The notes beneath the pieces were generated by a model. It worked only from the letters and a program-made list of their open reading frames with translations. It searched no databases and was not told the origin of the DNA. Made by a program: the position numbers and the translations under genes. Positions 34,220 through 46,319 of a DNA stretch of 64,000 nt are shown one piece after another. Position 1 is the first letter of the stretch; each line of letters begins with the position of its first letter. Source of the stretch: Inia geoffrensis (taxonomy: Eukaryota; Chordata; Mammalia; Artiodactyla; Iniidae); NCBI GenBank assembly GCA_036417435.1, contig CM070903.1, forward strand, positions 88,805,001 to 88,869,000, in the 5' to 3' direction.

Positions 34220-35451
34220 TACGCAGGAGGATTATTGAGTCAGTTCTTCTTTTCAGATGTTACCTCCAGGCAGTTTGTGAGTTTTCTGCCCAGGAGTCTG
34301 GGCAAGAGATGCTTGGTAAGAGTTGAGTAAGCACCATCAAGGGAAGGCACAGGAATACGCCCTACCCCCCACCCCAATCAGGAGATCACTTAATAGAGGA
34401 CATCAAAGGATGTCCGTTGCTTGAGGAAGGTCTCCAGTTAATCATTACCTAGAAGTAGAGAACAGAGCATGGTCTGGTCAGTCCCCTGAATGGGTCAGTC
34501 TGCTTTAATCAGTGCTTTGAAGACCTTTAAATTCCTGTTAGACCCATTAGTTCATCTGGAAACTAATGTTTACTTGGAAATGAGACAAATAAGAAGGGGA
34601 TTCTCTGAAACAATCCTCTAGAGGAATGTGTCTTCACTACCCTTAAATAAAGATAAAGTGAAGAAAGTAGGAGAAAGTTACTTGCAACTTCTGATAAATA
34701 AGCTGCTGGAGCATTTCTGCATGTCTTTAAACATACTTTTTTTAAAATTTAATTTTATTTTTTTATATAGCTGGTTCTTATTAGTCATCCACTTTATGCA
34801 CACCAGTATATACATGTCAATCCCAATCTCCCAATTCAGCACACCACCACCACCATCTGCCACTGCTTTCCCCCCTTGGTGTCCATACATTGGTTCTCTA
34901 CATCTGTGTCTCAATTCTGCCCTGCAAACCGGTTCATCTGTACCATTTTTCTAGGTTCCACATATATGCGTTAATATGTGATATTTGTTTTTCTCTTTCT
35001 GACTTACTTCACTCTGTATGACGGTCTCTAGATTCATCCACGTCTCTACAAATGACCCAATTTCGTTACTTGTTATGGCTGAGTAATATTCCATTGTATA
35101 TATGTACCACATCTTTATCCATTCGTCTGTCGATGGGCATTTAGGTTGCTTCCATGACCTGGCTATTGTAAATAGTGCTGCAAAGAACATTGGGGTGCAT
35201 GTGTCTTTTTGAATTATGGTTTTCTCTGGGTATATGCCCAGTAGTGGGATTGCTGGATCCTATGGTAATTCTATTTTTAGTTTTTTAATGAACCTCCATA
35301 CTTTTCTCCATAGTGTCTGTATCAATTTATATTCCCACCAACAGTGCAAGAGGATTCCCTTTTCTCCACACCCTCTCCAGCATTTGTTGTTTGTAGATTT
35401 TTTGATGATGCCCATTCTAACTAGTGTGAGGTGATACCTCATTGTAGTTTT

Positions 35452-35654
35452 TTTTTTTTTTTTCGGTACGCGGGCCTCTTACTGTTGTGGCCTCTCCCAT
35501 TGTGGAGCACAGGCTCCAGGCACACAGGCTCAGTGGCCATGGCTCACAGGCCCAGCCGCTCCGTGGCATGTGGGATCTTCCCGGACTAGGGCACGAACCC
35601 ATGTTCCATGCATCGGCAGGCAGACTCTCAACCACTGTGCCACCAGGGAAGCCC
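35452..35654 (-). mobile_element. CHR-type SINE inserted in L1 ORF2
   Basis: Poly-T, 'cggtacgcgggcctcttact', and 'ccaccagggaagcccc'. A 14-bp duplication 'ctcattgtagtttt' / 'ctcattctagtttt' brackets it at 35438-35451 and 35655-35668. Confidence 0.96.
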
Positions 35655-35882
35655 CTCATTCTAGTTTTGATTTGCAGTTCTCTAATAATTAGTGATGTTG
35701 AACAGGTTTTCATGTGCTTCTTGGCCATCTGTATGTTCTCTTTGGAGAAATGTCTATTTAGGTCTTCTGTCCATTTTTTGATTGGGTTGTTTGTTTTTTT
35801 AATACTGAGCTGCATGAACTGTTTATATATTTTGGAGATTAATCCTTTGCCCATTGATTCATTTGCAAATATTTTTTCTCAT

Positions 35883-35966
35883 TCTGAAGGTTGTCTTTTC
35901 GTCTTCTTTGTAGTTTCCTTTGCTTTTTCTGAAGGTTGTCTTTTCGTCTTCTTTGTAGTTTTCTTG
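35883..35966. repeat. 46-bp tandem duplication inside L1
   Basis: The segment beginning 'tctgaaggttgtcttttcgt' occurs twice in a row, at about 35883 and 35929. Only one copy exists in the other L1 copies here (for example 550-600). It duplicates a block of the ORF2 C-terminal coding sequence. Confidence 0.9.
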
Positions 35967-38900
35967 GGTTTGCAAAAGCTTTTAAGTTTCACTGGGTCCC
36001 ATTTGTTTATTTTTGTTTTTATTTCCATTACTGTAGGGAGTGGATCAAAAAAGATCTTGCTGTGATTTATGTCAAAGAGTGTTCTTCCTGTGTTTTCCTC
36101 TAAGAGTTTTATGGTGTCTGGTCTTACCTTTAGGTCTCTAATCCATTTTGAGTTTATTTTTGTGTATGGTGTTAGGGAGTGTTCTAATTTCATTCTTTTA
36201 CATGTAGCTCTCCAGTTTTCCCAGCACCACTTATTGAAGAGACTGTCTTTTCTCCATTGTGTATCCTTGCCTCCTTTGTCACCGATTAGTTGACCATAGG
36301 TGCGTGGGTTTATCTCTGGGCTTTCTATTCTGTTTTATTGATCTGTATTTCTGTTTTTTGCCAGTACCATATTGTCTTGATTATTGTAGCTTTGTAGTAT
36401 AGTCTGAAGTCAGGGAGTCTGATTCCTCCAGCTCTGTTTTTTCTCTCAAGACTACTTTGGCTATTCGGGGTCTTTTGTGTCTCCACACAAACTTTAAGAT
36501 TTTTTTGTTCTAGTTCTGTAAAAAAAATGCCATTAGTAATTTGATAGGGATTGCATTGAATCTGTAGATTGCTTTGGGTGGTAGAGTCATTTTCGCAATA
36601 TTGATTCTTCCAATCCAAGATCATGGTATATCTCTCCATCTGTTGGTATTATCTTTAATTTCTTTCAACAGTGTCTTATAGTTTTCTTCATACAGGTCTT
36701 TTGTCTCCCTAGGTAGGTTTATCCCTAGGTATTTCATTCTTTTTGTTGCAATGGTAAATGAGAGTGTTTCCTTAATTTCTCTTTCAGATTTTTCATCATT
36801 AGTGTATAGGAATGCAAGAGATTTCTGTGCATTAATTTTGTATCCTGCTACTTTACCAAATTCATTGATTAGCTCTAGTTGTTTTCTGGTGGCATCTTTA
36901 GGATTCTCTGTTTATAGTATTATGTCATCTGCAAACAGTGACAGTTTTAACTTCTTCTTTTCCAATTTGTATTCCTTTCATTTCTTTTTCTTCTCTGATT
37001 GCCGTGGCTAGGACTTCCAAAACTATGTTGAGTAATAGTGGTGAGAGTGGACATGCTTGTCTTGTTCCTCATCTTAGAGGAAATGCTTTCAGTTTTTCAC
37101 CATTGAGAATGATGTTTGCTGTGGGTTTGTCATATATGACCTTTATTATGTTGAGGTAGTTTCCCTCTATGGCCACTTTCTGGAGAGTTTTTATCATAAA
37201 TAGTGTTCAATTGTGTCAAAAGCTTTTTCTGCATCTATTGAGATGATCATATGGTTTTTATTCTTCAATTTGTTAATATGGTGTATCACATTGTTTGATT
37301 TGCATATATTGAAGAGTCCTTGCATCCCTGGAATAAATACCACTTGATCATGGTGTATGATCCTTTTAATGTTTTGTTGGATTCCGTTTGCTAGTATTTT
37401 GTTGAGGATTTTTGCATCTATATTCATCAGTGATATTGGTCTGTAATTTTCTTTTTTTGTAGTATCTTTGTCTGGTTTTAGTATCAGGGTTATGGTGGCC
37501 TCATAGAATGAGTTTGGGAGTGTTACTTCCTCTGTGATTTTTTGGAAGAGTTTGAGAAGGATGGGTGTTAGTTCTTCTCTAAATGTTTGATAGAATTCAT
37601 CTGTGAAGCCATCTGGTCCTGGGCTTTTGTTTGTTGGAAGAGTTTTAATCACAGGTTCAATATCATTACTTGTGATTGGTCTATTCATATTTTCTATTTC
37701 TTCCTGGTTCAGTCTTGGAAGGTATACCTTTCTACGAATTTGTCCATTTCTTCCAGGTTGTCAATTTTATTAGCATAGAGTTGCTTGTAGTAGTGTCTTA
37801 GGATGCTTTGTATTTCTGCGATGTCTGTTGTAACTTCTCCTTTTTCATTTTTAATTTTATTGATTTGAATCCTCTCCCTCTTTTTCTTGATGAGTCTGGC
37901 TAAAGGTTTATCAGTTTTGTTTATCTTCTCAAAGAACCAGCTTTTAGTTTTATTGATCTTTGTTATTGTTTTCTTTGTTTCTATTTCATTTATTTCTGCT
38001 TTGATCTTTATGATTACTTTCCTTCTGCTAACTTTGGGTTTTGTTTGTTCTTCTTTCTCTAGTTCCTTTAAGTGTAAGGTTAGATTGTTTATTTGATATT
38101 TTTCTTGTTTCTTGAGGTAGGCTTGTATAGCTATAAACTTCCCTCTTAGAATGCTTTTGCTGCATCCCATGGGTTTGGATCGTCATGTTTTCATTATTAT
38201 TTGTCTCTAGGTATTTTTTGATTTCCTCTTTGATTTCTTCAGTGATCTCTTGGTTATTTAGTAATGTATTGTTTAGCCTCCATGTGTTTGTGTTATTTTA
38301 TGGGTTTTTTTCCCTGAAATTGATTTCTAATCTTATAGCATTGTGGTCTGAAAAGATGCTTGTTATGATTTCAGTTTTCTTAAATTTACCGAAGCTTGAT
38401 TTGTGACCCAAGATGTGATCTATCCTGGAGAATGTTCCATGTGTGCTTGAGAAGAAAGCATAATCTGCTGTTTTGGGATGGGATGCCCTATAAATATCAA
38501 TTAAATCTATCTGGTCTATTGTGTCATTTAAAGCGTGTGTTTCCGTATTAATTTTCTGTTTGGATGATCTGTCCATTGGTGTAAGTGAAGTGTTAAAGCC
38601 CCCCACTATTATTGTGTTACTGTCAGTTTCCTCTTTTATAGCTGTTGCCTTATGTATTGAGGTGCTCCTGTGTTGGGTGCATATATATTTATAATTGTTA
38701 TATCTTCTTCTTGGAATGATTCCTTGATCACTATGTAGTGTCCTTCCTTGTCTCTTGTAACATTCTTTATTTTAAAGTCTACTTTATCTGCTATGAGTAT
38801 TGCTACTCCAACTTTCTTTTGATTTCCATTTGCATGGAATATCTTTTTCCATCCCCTCACTTTCAGTCTGAATGTGTCCCTGGGTCTGAAGTGGGTCTCT

Positions 38901-40254
38901 TGTAGACAGCATATATATGTGTCTTATTTTTGTGTCCATTCAGTGAGCCTGTGTCTTTTGGTTGGAGCATTTAATCCATTCATGTTTAAGGTAATTATTA
39001 ATATGTATATTCCTGTTACCATTTTCTTAATTGTTTTGGGTTTGTTTTTGTAGGTCCTTTTCTTCTCTTGTGTTTCCCACTTAGAGAAGTTCCTTTAGCA
39101 TTTGTTGTAGAACTAGTTTGGTGGTGCTGAATTCTCTTAACTTTTGCTTGTCCGTAAAGCTTTTGATTTCTCCATCGAATCTGAATGAGATCCTTCCTGG
39201 GTAGAGTAATCTTGGCTGTAGAGTCTTCCCTTTCATCGCTAAGTATATCATGCCACTCCCTCTAGCTTGTAGAGTTTCTGCTGAGAAATCAGCTGTTAAC
39301 CTATAGGAGTTCCCTTGTATGTTATTTGTCATTTTTCCCTTGCTCCTTTCAATAATTTTTCTTTGTCTTTAAGTTTTTCCAATTTGATTACTATGTGTCT
39401 CAGCGTGTTTCCCCTGTGTTTATCCTGTATGGGACTCTCTGCACTTCCTGGACTTGGGTGGCTATTTCCTTTCCCATGTTAGGGAAGTTTTCGACTATAA
39501 TCTCTTCAAATATTTTCTCGGGTTCTTTCTCCGTCTCTTCTCCTTCTGGGACCCCTATAATGTGAATGTTGTTGCGTTTAATGTTGTCCCAGAGGTCTCT
39601 TAGGCTGTCCTCATTTCTTTTCATTATTTTTTTGTTTATTCTGTTCTGCAGCAGTGAATTACACCTTTCTGTCTTCCAGGTCACTTATCCATTCTTCTGC
39701 CTCAGTTATTCTGCTATTGATTACTTCAAGTGTATTTTTCATTTCAGTTATTGTGCTGTTCATCTCTGTTTGTTTGTTCTTTAATTCTTCTAGATCCTTG
39801 TTAGACATTTCTTGCATCTTCTCAATCTTTGCCTCCATTCTTTTTCCGAGGTCCTGGATCATCTTCACTATCATTATTCTGAATTCTTTTTCTGGAAGGT
39901 TTCCTATCTCCACTTCATTTAGTTGTTTTTCTGTGGTTTCACCTTGTTCCTTCATCTGGTATATAGCCCTCTGCCTTTTCATCTTGTCTATCTGTGAATA
40001 TGGTTTTTGTTCCACAGGTTGCAGGATTGTAGTTCTTCTTGCTGCTGCTGTCTACCCTCTAAATGTAATTTTAAGAGAGCTGATGAACTGTCCCTGCAAT
40101 ATAATGACTGATAATTTCTACATTTGAACATATTTTCTACCCAAAAGATTAACTTATTGAGAATTTTTTTAAGTAATACTTGAGCTGGTTGTAATTTTGC
40201 AAGGCATCATTTCTTAAATAAAAAGTGTAATTATAACGTTTGCTAAGCTCCACA

Positions 40255-40370
40255 GGGGCAGAGTTTTGGGTCTCTTGTATTAACCACTGTTTTTTTTGGA
40301 GGCTAGAGCAGTGCCTGTTACATGGCAGGCCCTCAAATATTCATTGAATAAATGGATGAATAGGTGATGG
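40255..40370 (+). repeat. L2/MIR3-like 3' end relic
   Basis: 'ctagagcagtgcctgttaca' followed by 'ggccctcaaatattcattga' is the familiar tail of L2/MIR-type repeats. Confidence 0.6.
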
Positions 40371-40740
40371 ATGTTCAAATCTGATAGGCTAATAACAGAA
40401 ACAAAGATGTTGCTTATTATTATGTGAACACATGCAGGCATAAACGCTCACTACTTTAGTTTGACTATATTTATGACTTTACAGGGAAAAAGATGCAAAA
40501 TTTCTGCCCTTAGGAAGATAATGCATATAAATAACTAACGAGCATGAGAATAGTCATAAAACACAACCAATAAACTTAAAGGTAAGGTCTTAGTTTTTGA
40601 GGGCAAAAACAGTTTTTCTCCTCTTTTATTTCTTAAGGATCTTCTGACTTAGAAATGCCTAATATAGGCTCTGTACACAGAAGGTTCTCAAATAAGTATG
40701 CAAAGGGTAAATGTTTCAACACAGTTTACCTGGAATGAGA

Positions 40741-40948
40741 TTTTTTTTTTTTTTTTGCAGTATGCGGGCCTCTCACTGCTGTGGCCTCTCCCGTCGTGGA
40801 GCACAGGCTCCGGACGCGCAGGCTCAGCGGCCATGGCTCACGGGCCCAGCTGCTCTGCGGCATGTGGGATCTTCGCGGACCGGGGCACGAACCCGTGTCC
40901 CCTGCATTGGCAGGTGGGCTCTCAACCACTGCGCCACCAGGGAAGCCC
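40741..40948 (-). mobile_element. CHR-type SINE, young form
   Basis: Poly-T, 'gcagtatgcgggcctctcac', 'gctccggacgcgcaggctca', ending 'cgccaccagggaagccct'. The flanking duplication is 'tggaat'. CpG sites are well preserved. Confidence 0.95.
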
Positions 40949-40959
40949 TGGAATTAGAA

Positions 40960-42470
40960 TTTAATTCATTGCAAATCAACACATTCTTTGCAGCATTTTT
41001 GCTTGCTGGAAATAAGCTCTGAATCAGGAAGTGTATGGGTTGGGCAGCAGCATATTTGTCTTGGTGTTCTCAGTGCATGTCACCTGGGATAGGACTTGGT
41101 CATATTGCATGAATAAATCCTGTGAAGAAGAGTTGAGGGCATTAAGGATGACTAACTTGGAGAAGAAGTCTTTGGGGAGCTGGCAAGATTGCTGTCTTTG
41201 GATATTGGAAGGCCTAACCTGTCGCAGAAGGAGAGCCAAATGAATACACTATGTGGGTGCTTCCAATAGGCGGATTTTTATTTGTCACATGTCAGCAGAG
41301 GAACAACACCATCTTAAAACCAAAACCTGGAAGAGAAAAAAGTTGCATTCCTTTTCTGGTTTTATTTTTTTCCAGGGCATCCTTATGGTATACCTCCTTC
41401 CCCCCTATTATTTATTCCCTTATTTTCTCCAAGGTTCACTGTATAAGTTCCCTGATTCAGCAGGATCAGAAAACTCCAGCTTTCTATCAGCATATCTACT
41501 TTCTGGGGAATGATGATTCTCTCTGGGCCATTACATGCATAATTCAAGGCTTAGGATTCCATGGCTACAGTCAGTTAAGAGCAATATATGGTTCTACCTT
41601 TGCCCATAAAAATGAGATATAAGACCTGAGGTAAAACATAAATCAATTTTGGGCCTACCTAAACCTCCACAGCATTGCTCCTGATGAGTGTCATATTGCT
41701 AAGGACTCCTCACAAATCAGCATGAAAAATTAGTCTCTATACACAGTGCTGTATCTGTTGCCCTTGGTATTATTTGTGTATTACCTTATTGTTAACATGC
41801 ATGGTATCTTGGATTAAATATATTAGTTTTACCTCGATTTTTGTTTGGATGATAAAATCTCAGTTTTGGGCTATTACACATCAATCTTTTCTCTTTTAAA
41901 TTCAGACCTCATCCCTTGTTTGGAAAATGCAAGTAGTTTAAGAGAAGTGTTATGACTTAGAGAGATAGACCCAGAACAGGAATAGAAAGTGTCCCAACCT
42001 GATGTCTGCTTCAGAATCCTTATATAATCTTAGGTAAATTGCCCAACTTCTTAGTATCTCATTTTTCTATCCATAAAATAATGTTAACAAGGGAAATTTA
42101 CCATATTCTTCCTGTTGAAGAATGAGGTATGCTTAAAGATTCTTGGCATGTAAATATTAAATTGCCCCTGAAAAGAAATAGTGTAAAGATGACTAACTTT
42201 GAGTCACTGTCATATTGTTTTTTGTTTTTATTTTAAATCTTTATTCATACTTCTAGCCTTCTTTACAAATAGGGCTGTGTGGGACCTGGCTTTGGGGCAC
42301 TCAGTGGCTGATGTTTACAGGGTGAATCATGGTGAAGAAGCAAGAGTCATCATGGTGAACTTGTCCAAGAAGGGAGAGAGCTGGGATGGACATGTGTTAG
42401 TTTGAGGGATGACCCCCAAAATGCCAGCAAATCAACTACAGCAGCCCATCAGTTCAACAGTGCCTCACTG
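40960..42470. other. Unique sequence, no exon recognised
   Basis: ORFs such as 41251-41622 (+) have no family features, no paired splice signals that I trust, and normal non-coding composition. Confidence 0.45.
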
Positions 42471-42479
42471 CCTTGGTGT

Positions 42480-42612
42480 GGTGGAAAGGTCAGTGTTGAG
42501 AAACTTGGGTTCATTCTGGCTCAACTACTAACTGGCAGTAACCCTGAACAAGTCCCTTACCCTTTCTAAGCTTGTTTCTTTGCCTGTAAGTCTAGGGGGA
42601 TTGGGCTAGATC
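42480..42612 (+). repeat. MIR SINE relic
   Basis: 'ttgggttcattctggctcaa', 'aagtcccttaccctttctaa' and 'gcctgtaagtctaggggg' follow MIR. Confidence 0.7.
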
Positions 42613-42613
42613 T

Positions 42614-43075
42614 ATATTGTCCAAAAACAGTAGATGCCAGCCACGTGGGGCTACTGAGCACTTGAAATGTGGCTAATTCAATTGATGAAGAGCCGACATT
42701 TTAATTTAAATGAATTTGAATTTAAGTTTTAAAACAGGAGCAGTGTAAAATATTTTTCTCTTAAACACAACGTTATAACTTTGGTAGGACTAAATTTCAC
42801 TTAAATGGCTGAAAAATGTAGCGTCCCTATTGGGATATGTTGTAAATGTAAAGTATACCATATATCAAAGGCAATATGAAAAATAGTGTAAAATATCTCA
42901 TGAATAGTTTTCTGTATTGGTTACGTGCTGAAATGATAATGTTTTGAATATATTCGGTTAAATAAAATATCTTACTTTAAAAATTTCACCTGTCTCTTTT
43001 TTACTTTTTATAATGTGACTGCTAGAAAAATTTGAATTACATATAAAGCTCACTTTTGGATAGTGCTTGGCTAGA
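42614..43075. repeat. Old DNA-transposon relic with inverted ends
   Basis: It begins 'tatattgtccaaaa' and ends 'ttttggatagtgctt', which are imperfect inverted termini. The interior ('atgtggctaattcaattgat', 'ggttacgtgctgaaatgata') follows a widespread old mammalian DNA element. I believe it is hAT-like but cannot name it. Its right two-thirds forms the outer part of the left arm of the inverted duplication. Confidence 0.6.
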
Positions 43076-43428
43076 TGATCTCAATTACATCTTCCGACAA
43101 TAAAGCCTATTGTTCTAGGTAGCTATTGTGAAAGTTCAGCTCTGAGGGGCTTTGAGCATGAATTTTAAAGTAGAGAGTGTGAATTATAAGGCCACTTGAT
43201 AGCTGTGTGCTTTTGGACAAGTTATTTAACCTCAATGGGCCTCAGTTTCCTCATCTGAGGAACAGAGATAAACACATCTACCTCACAGAGTTGATGAAAG
43301 GGTTAAATGAAATAGTCTATGCAAGGTGCCAGGCAAAGAGCCTGTGACCATGTTGAAATAAATTCTCTCTGATCTTCTTGTCACTTTGATTGTAATTTTT
43401 AATACACATGAGGACCAAAAGAGGAAAC
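42776..43428 (+). repeat. Left arm of large inverted duplication
   Basis: This segment is the reverse complement of 44121-44770. It contains part of a DNA-transposon relic, a short unique stretch and a plus-strand MIR (about 43160-43375). Shared landmarks include 'gctctgaggggctttgagca' here and its complement near 44395-44415. By eye, identity is very high over the middle and about 84 percent over the outer 110 bp. Confidence 0.95.
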
Positions 43429-44120
43429 CAGGAAATTGACTCAGAGAAGTTAGAAAAATTTCCAGTAGTACACAATGGTATCAGGACTAACATTCAAATC
43501 CAGGTTTTTTCCGACCCTAGAGCTTATTCTCCTCATCAGTATGAGTAATCAATAATCAAACTAAAACTTGTGATGAATAAATATTGATCAAATAAAACTA
43601 TTGTATGCCATACATCTGTTATCCTTGACACTTGGGATTGCCCCATTTCCTCAAGCAAGTTTTCTATAGACCTTGCCCTTTTTATGTTTCATCATCCTGT
43701 CTGGGGACCTTTCTTGGGAGTTAGGGTAAGACAACATTGACACCTGCTACGAAGTGTTTTTTCTCACCTGCGTCCTAGAAACGTCCATGGTCCACAGTGA
43801 TAGCCAGGAAGGGAGGGGGACATGTCTTCTTTCCCAAACAGTCTGAATTATGTCATCCAACCTGTCTACTTCCTGAGAACAGGAAGCTTCAAAAGCTTGG
43901 AATATAACTAATTAGAAAGACTGTGAGGGCAGAAGGGGAAGGGAAAAATGAGAAATGAGCATGTCTGGCTAGAAAGTGGGCCAGTGGGTCACATCAAGGA
44001 TCAGACCTGAACATGGCTGATTCATGGTAACAAAGCTACATGTTTCCCATGACCGCCTAGACCTCAGCTTCCTTTGGCTCTTAATAAGACTGGTGCTTGT
44101 GCTAAAACCCTTATGTCCCA
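43429..44120. other. Spacer of the inverted duplication
   Basis: A loop of about 690 bp with mostly unique sequence. The first 130 bp look like another diverged antisense MIR ('gacattcaaatccagg'-type). No gene is seen. Confidence 0.6.
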
Positions 44121-44770
44121 GTTTCCTCTTTTGGTCCTCATGTGTATTAAAAGTTACAATCAAAGAGACAAGGAGATCAGAGAGAATTTATTTCAACATG
44201 GTCACGGCACTTTGCCTGGCACCTTGCACAGACTATTTCATTTAACCCTTTCATCAACTCTGTGAGGTAGATGTGTTTATCTCTGTTCCTCAGATGAGGA
44301 AACTGAGGCCCAATGAGGTTAAATAACTTGTCCAAAAGCACACAGCTATCAAGTGGCCTTATAATTCACACTCTCTACTTTAAAATTCATGCTCAAAGCC
44401 CCTCAGAGCTGAACTTTCACAATAGCTACCTAGAACAATAGGCTTTATTGTCGGAAGATGTAATTGAGATCATCTAGCCAAGCACTATCCAAAAGTGAGC
44501 TTTGTATGTAATTCAAATTTTTCTAGCAGTCACATTATAAAAAGTAAAAAAGAGACAGGTGAAATTTTTAAAGTAAGATATTTTATTTAACCTAATATAT
44601 TAAAAATATTATCATTTCAGCACGTAACCAATACAGAAAACTATTCATGAGATATTTTACACTCTTTTCATATTGTCTTTGAAATATGATGTAGTTTACA
44701 TTTGCAACATATCTCAATAAGGATGCTTCATTTTCAACCATTTAAGTGAAATGTAGTCCTACCAAAGTTA
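44121..44770 (-). repeat. Right arm of large inverted duplication
   Basis: This is the reverse complement of 42776-43428, carrying the same MIR (now antisense, 'cagatgaggaaactgaggcc' near 44292) and the inner part of the same DNA-transposon relic in the same order. The duplication ends inside that relic at 44770, so only part of the relic was copied. Confidence 0.95.
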
Positions 44771-44774
44771 AGTG

Positions 44775-45930
44775 GATAGAGCCACCTCATTACTTGACCA
44801 GGTTCCCATGGCCCTTCGCCCCTACCTTTATTCTTGCACCTGTCACACATAGTTATTCCTTTATAGCTCTGTCACTGATGGGAATATGAATGCCTCTGGC
44901 AGAGTGGTAAACTCACAGAGACCCCATTCACACAGTAGCTGGTATGAATGGCACTGCCTAGAGGTGTGCCATATCTAGCCTGAGCAGCCCCTCCATAGCG
45001 CAGGGGCTCTGCCTGGGGATGGGGTGGAGTGGGTAGTTAGCAAATTGGCCCTGTACATTTTTTCCTGGCATCTGGTACATGGTAGGCACTCAACAAATAT
45101 TTTTTGAATGAATGGCACTGGTCTTACAATTTATTTTAAGTTGACTTGATCCATTTTCCTAATATGTGGATCTTTTCATCTAGACAATTATCTTATTATT
45201 ATGAGATTCCTGCCCCCTCCATCTAGGAAAGTGCTTCAGTTTTAAAGGATTGATGTTATTGATGTTTCTTGTGCATCCAGCAGGACTTCTAGAGAGGTGA
45301 GCTCACTGTGGAGGAGCTGGGTGTGTTCAGGCTGCTTGGTGCCTCTGGGGTCTTGACTGCTGGGGTGACTGGGCCTGCAGGGCCCATTTGGTCCATGCTC
45401 CACCCACTTTCAATACTGAGAAACAACTCAGTGACCTTCTGGCCTCATTTTCAATGTCATAGATTTGTCTCTGGAAAAGAAACTGAGTTTGTATTTTCAG
45501 CATATAATAGCATTGAGTTTGGATCACAGCTGCAGCAAAATCAACCAGAAACAGATAAACAATATGTAAACAAAGTGGGGATGAATTTGATCCATTTTCC
45601 TAATTTGGAGAGTGGAGCTGGTTGGCTGGGGGGAGACTGTGGGTGGATTATCTGTCTTGGATTCTTCTGATTGCTTGAATTCCTACTTCAGCGAGGAGAA
45701 ATTTAGCCCAGAATGCTAATGGTACCAGGATTGAAAAGCCTCCCCAGTTCAGGTGGATAAACAGTCACAGGGCACTCACTGTGTGTCAGGCCTGGGGTGG
45801 CTGGGACAGTTACTTCCCCCTGGGTCCTTTGATTGCGCGCTGCCAGCCTCATGTCCTAGGGGAGAAGAAAACATATCCTTTTTATGGTTTTGAAGAAACT
45901 GAGCTGCCCAGACCTGAGTTCACCTGATTT
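44775..45930. other. Unique sequence with an L2-like tail
   Basis: 'ggtacatggtaggcactcaa' at about 45073 is an L2/MIR3-type 3' end. The ORF at 45308-45670 (+) has no family features. No exon is called. Confidence 0.45.
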
Positions 45931-45937
45931 GCTTCTT

Positions 45938-46294
45938 CTTTTTTGTAAAAAATACATTTATTTATTTATTTTTGGCTGCATTGGGTCTTCGTTGCTGCAC
46001 GTGGGCTTTCTCCAGTTGCGGCGAGCAGGGGCTACTCTTCGTTGCAGTGCACAGGCATCTCATTGTGGTGGCTTCTCTTGTTGCAGAGCACAGGCTCTAG
46101 GCACACGGGCTTCAGTAGTTGTGGCATGTGGGTTCAGTAGTTGTGGCTCACGGGCTCTAGAGAACAGGCTCAGTAGTTGTGGTACACGGGCTTAGTTGGT
46201 CTGCGGCGTGTGGGATCTTCCCGGACCAGGGCTCGAACCCGTGTCCCCTGCATTGGCCGGAAGATTTTTAACCAGTGCACCACCAGGGAAGTCC
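45938..46294 (-). mobile_element. CHR-type SINE (long form)
   Basis: A (ttta)n tail, 'ggctgcattgggtcttcgtt', repeated 'cagtagttgtgg', ending 'caccaccagggaagtccc'. The 14-bp duplication is 'ctgatttgcttctt' / 'ctgatctgcttctt' (45924-45937, 46295-46308). Confidence 0.95.
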
Positions 46295-46319
46295 CTGATC
46301 TGCTTCTTTATTGTTAAAA

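Larger units (their letters stand above)
34738..40060 (-). mobile_element. Near-complete but broken LINE-1, minus strand
   Basis: This is the largest L1 in the window, about 5.1 kb without its SINE. Read on the minus strand it has ORF1 pieces (40015-39659, a coiled-coil-rich N-terminus; 39684-39400, with NNIHIIGVPEGEE; 39332-39081, the C-terminal domain with GRISFRFDGEIK). ORF2 pieces follow: endonuclease (38860-38298, with IINIYAPNTGAPQY and SDHNAIRLEI), a linker (38170-37709), reverse transcriptase (37688-37194, with [11 protein letters not shown] and [11 protein letters not shown]; the FADD box lies near 36930) and the C-terminus (36639-34951). Both ORFs are split by stops and frameshifts, so it is not functional. 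The 5' end is truncated in or before ORF1. The 3' A-tail lies at 34738-34765. A CHR SINE and a 46-bp tandem duplication are internal. Confidence 0.95.

Noticed and set aside
45308..45670. 120-residue plus-strand ORF as a gene
   Set aside because: No recognisable domain, no splice partner, and composition like surrounding intergenic DNA.
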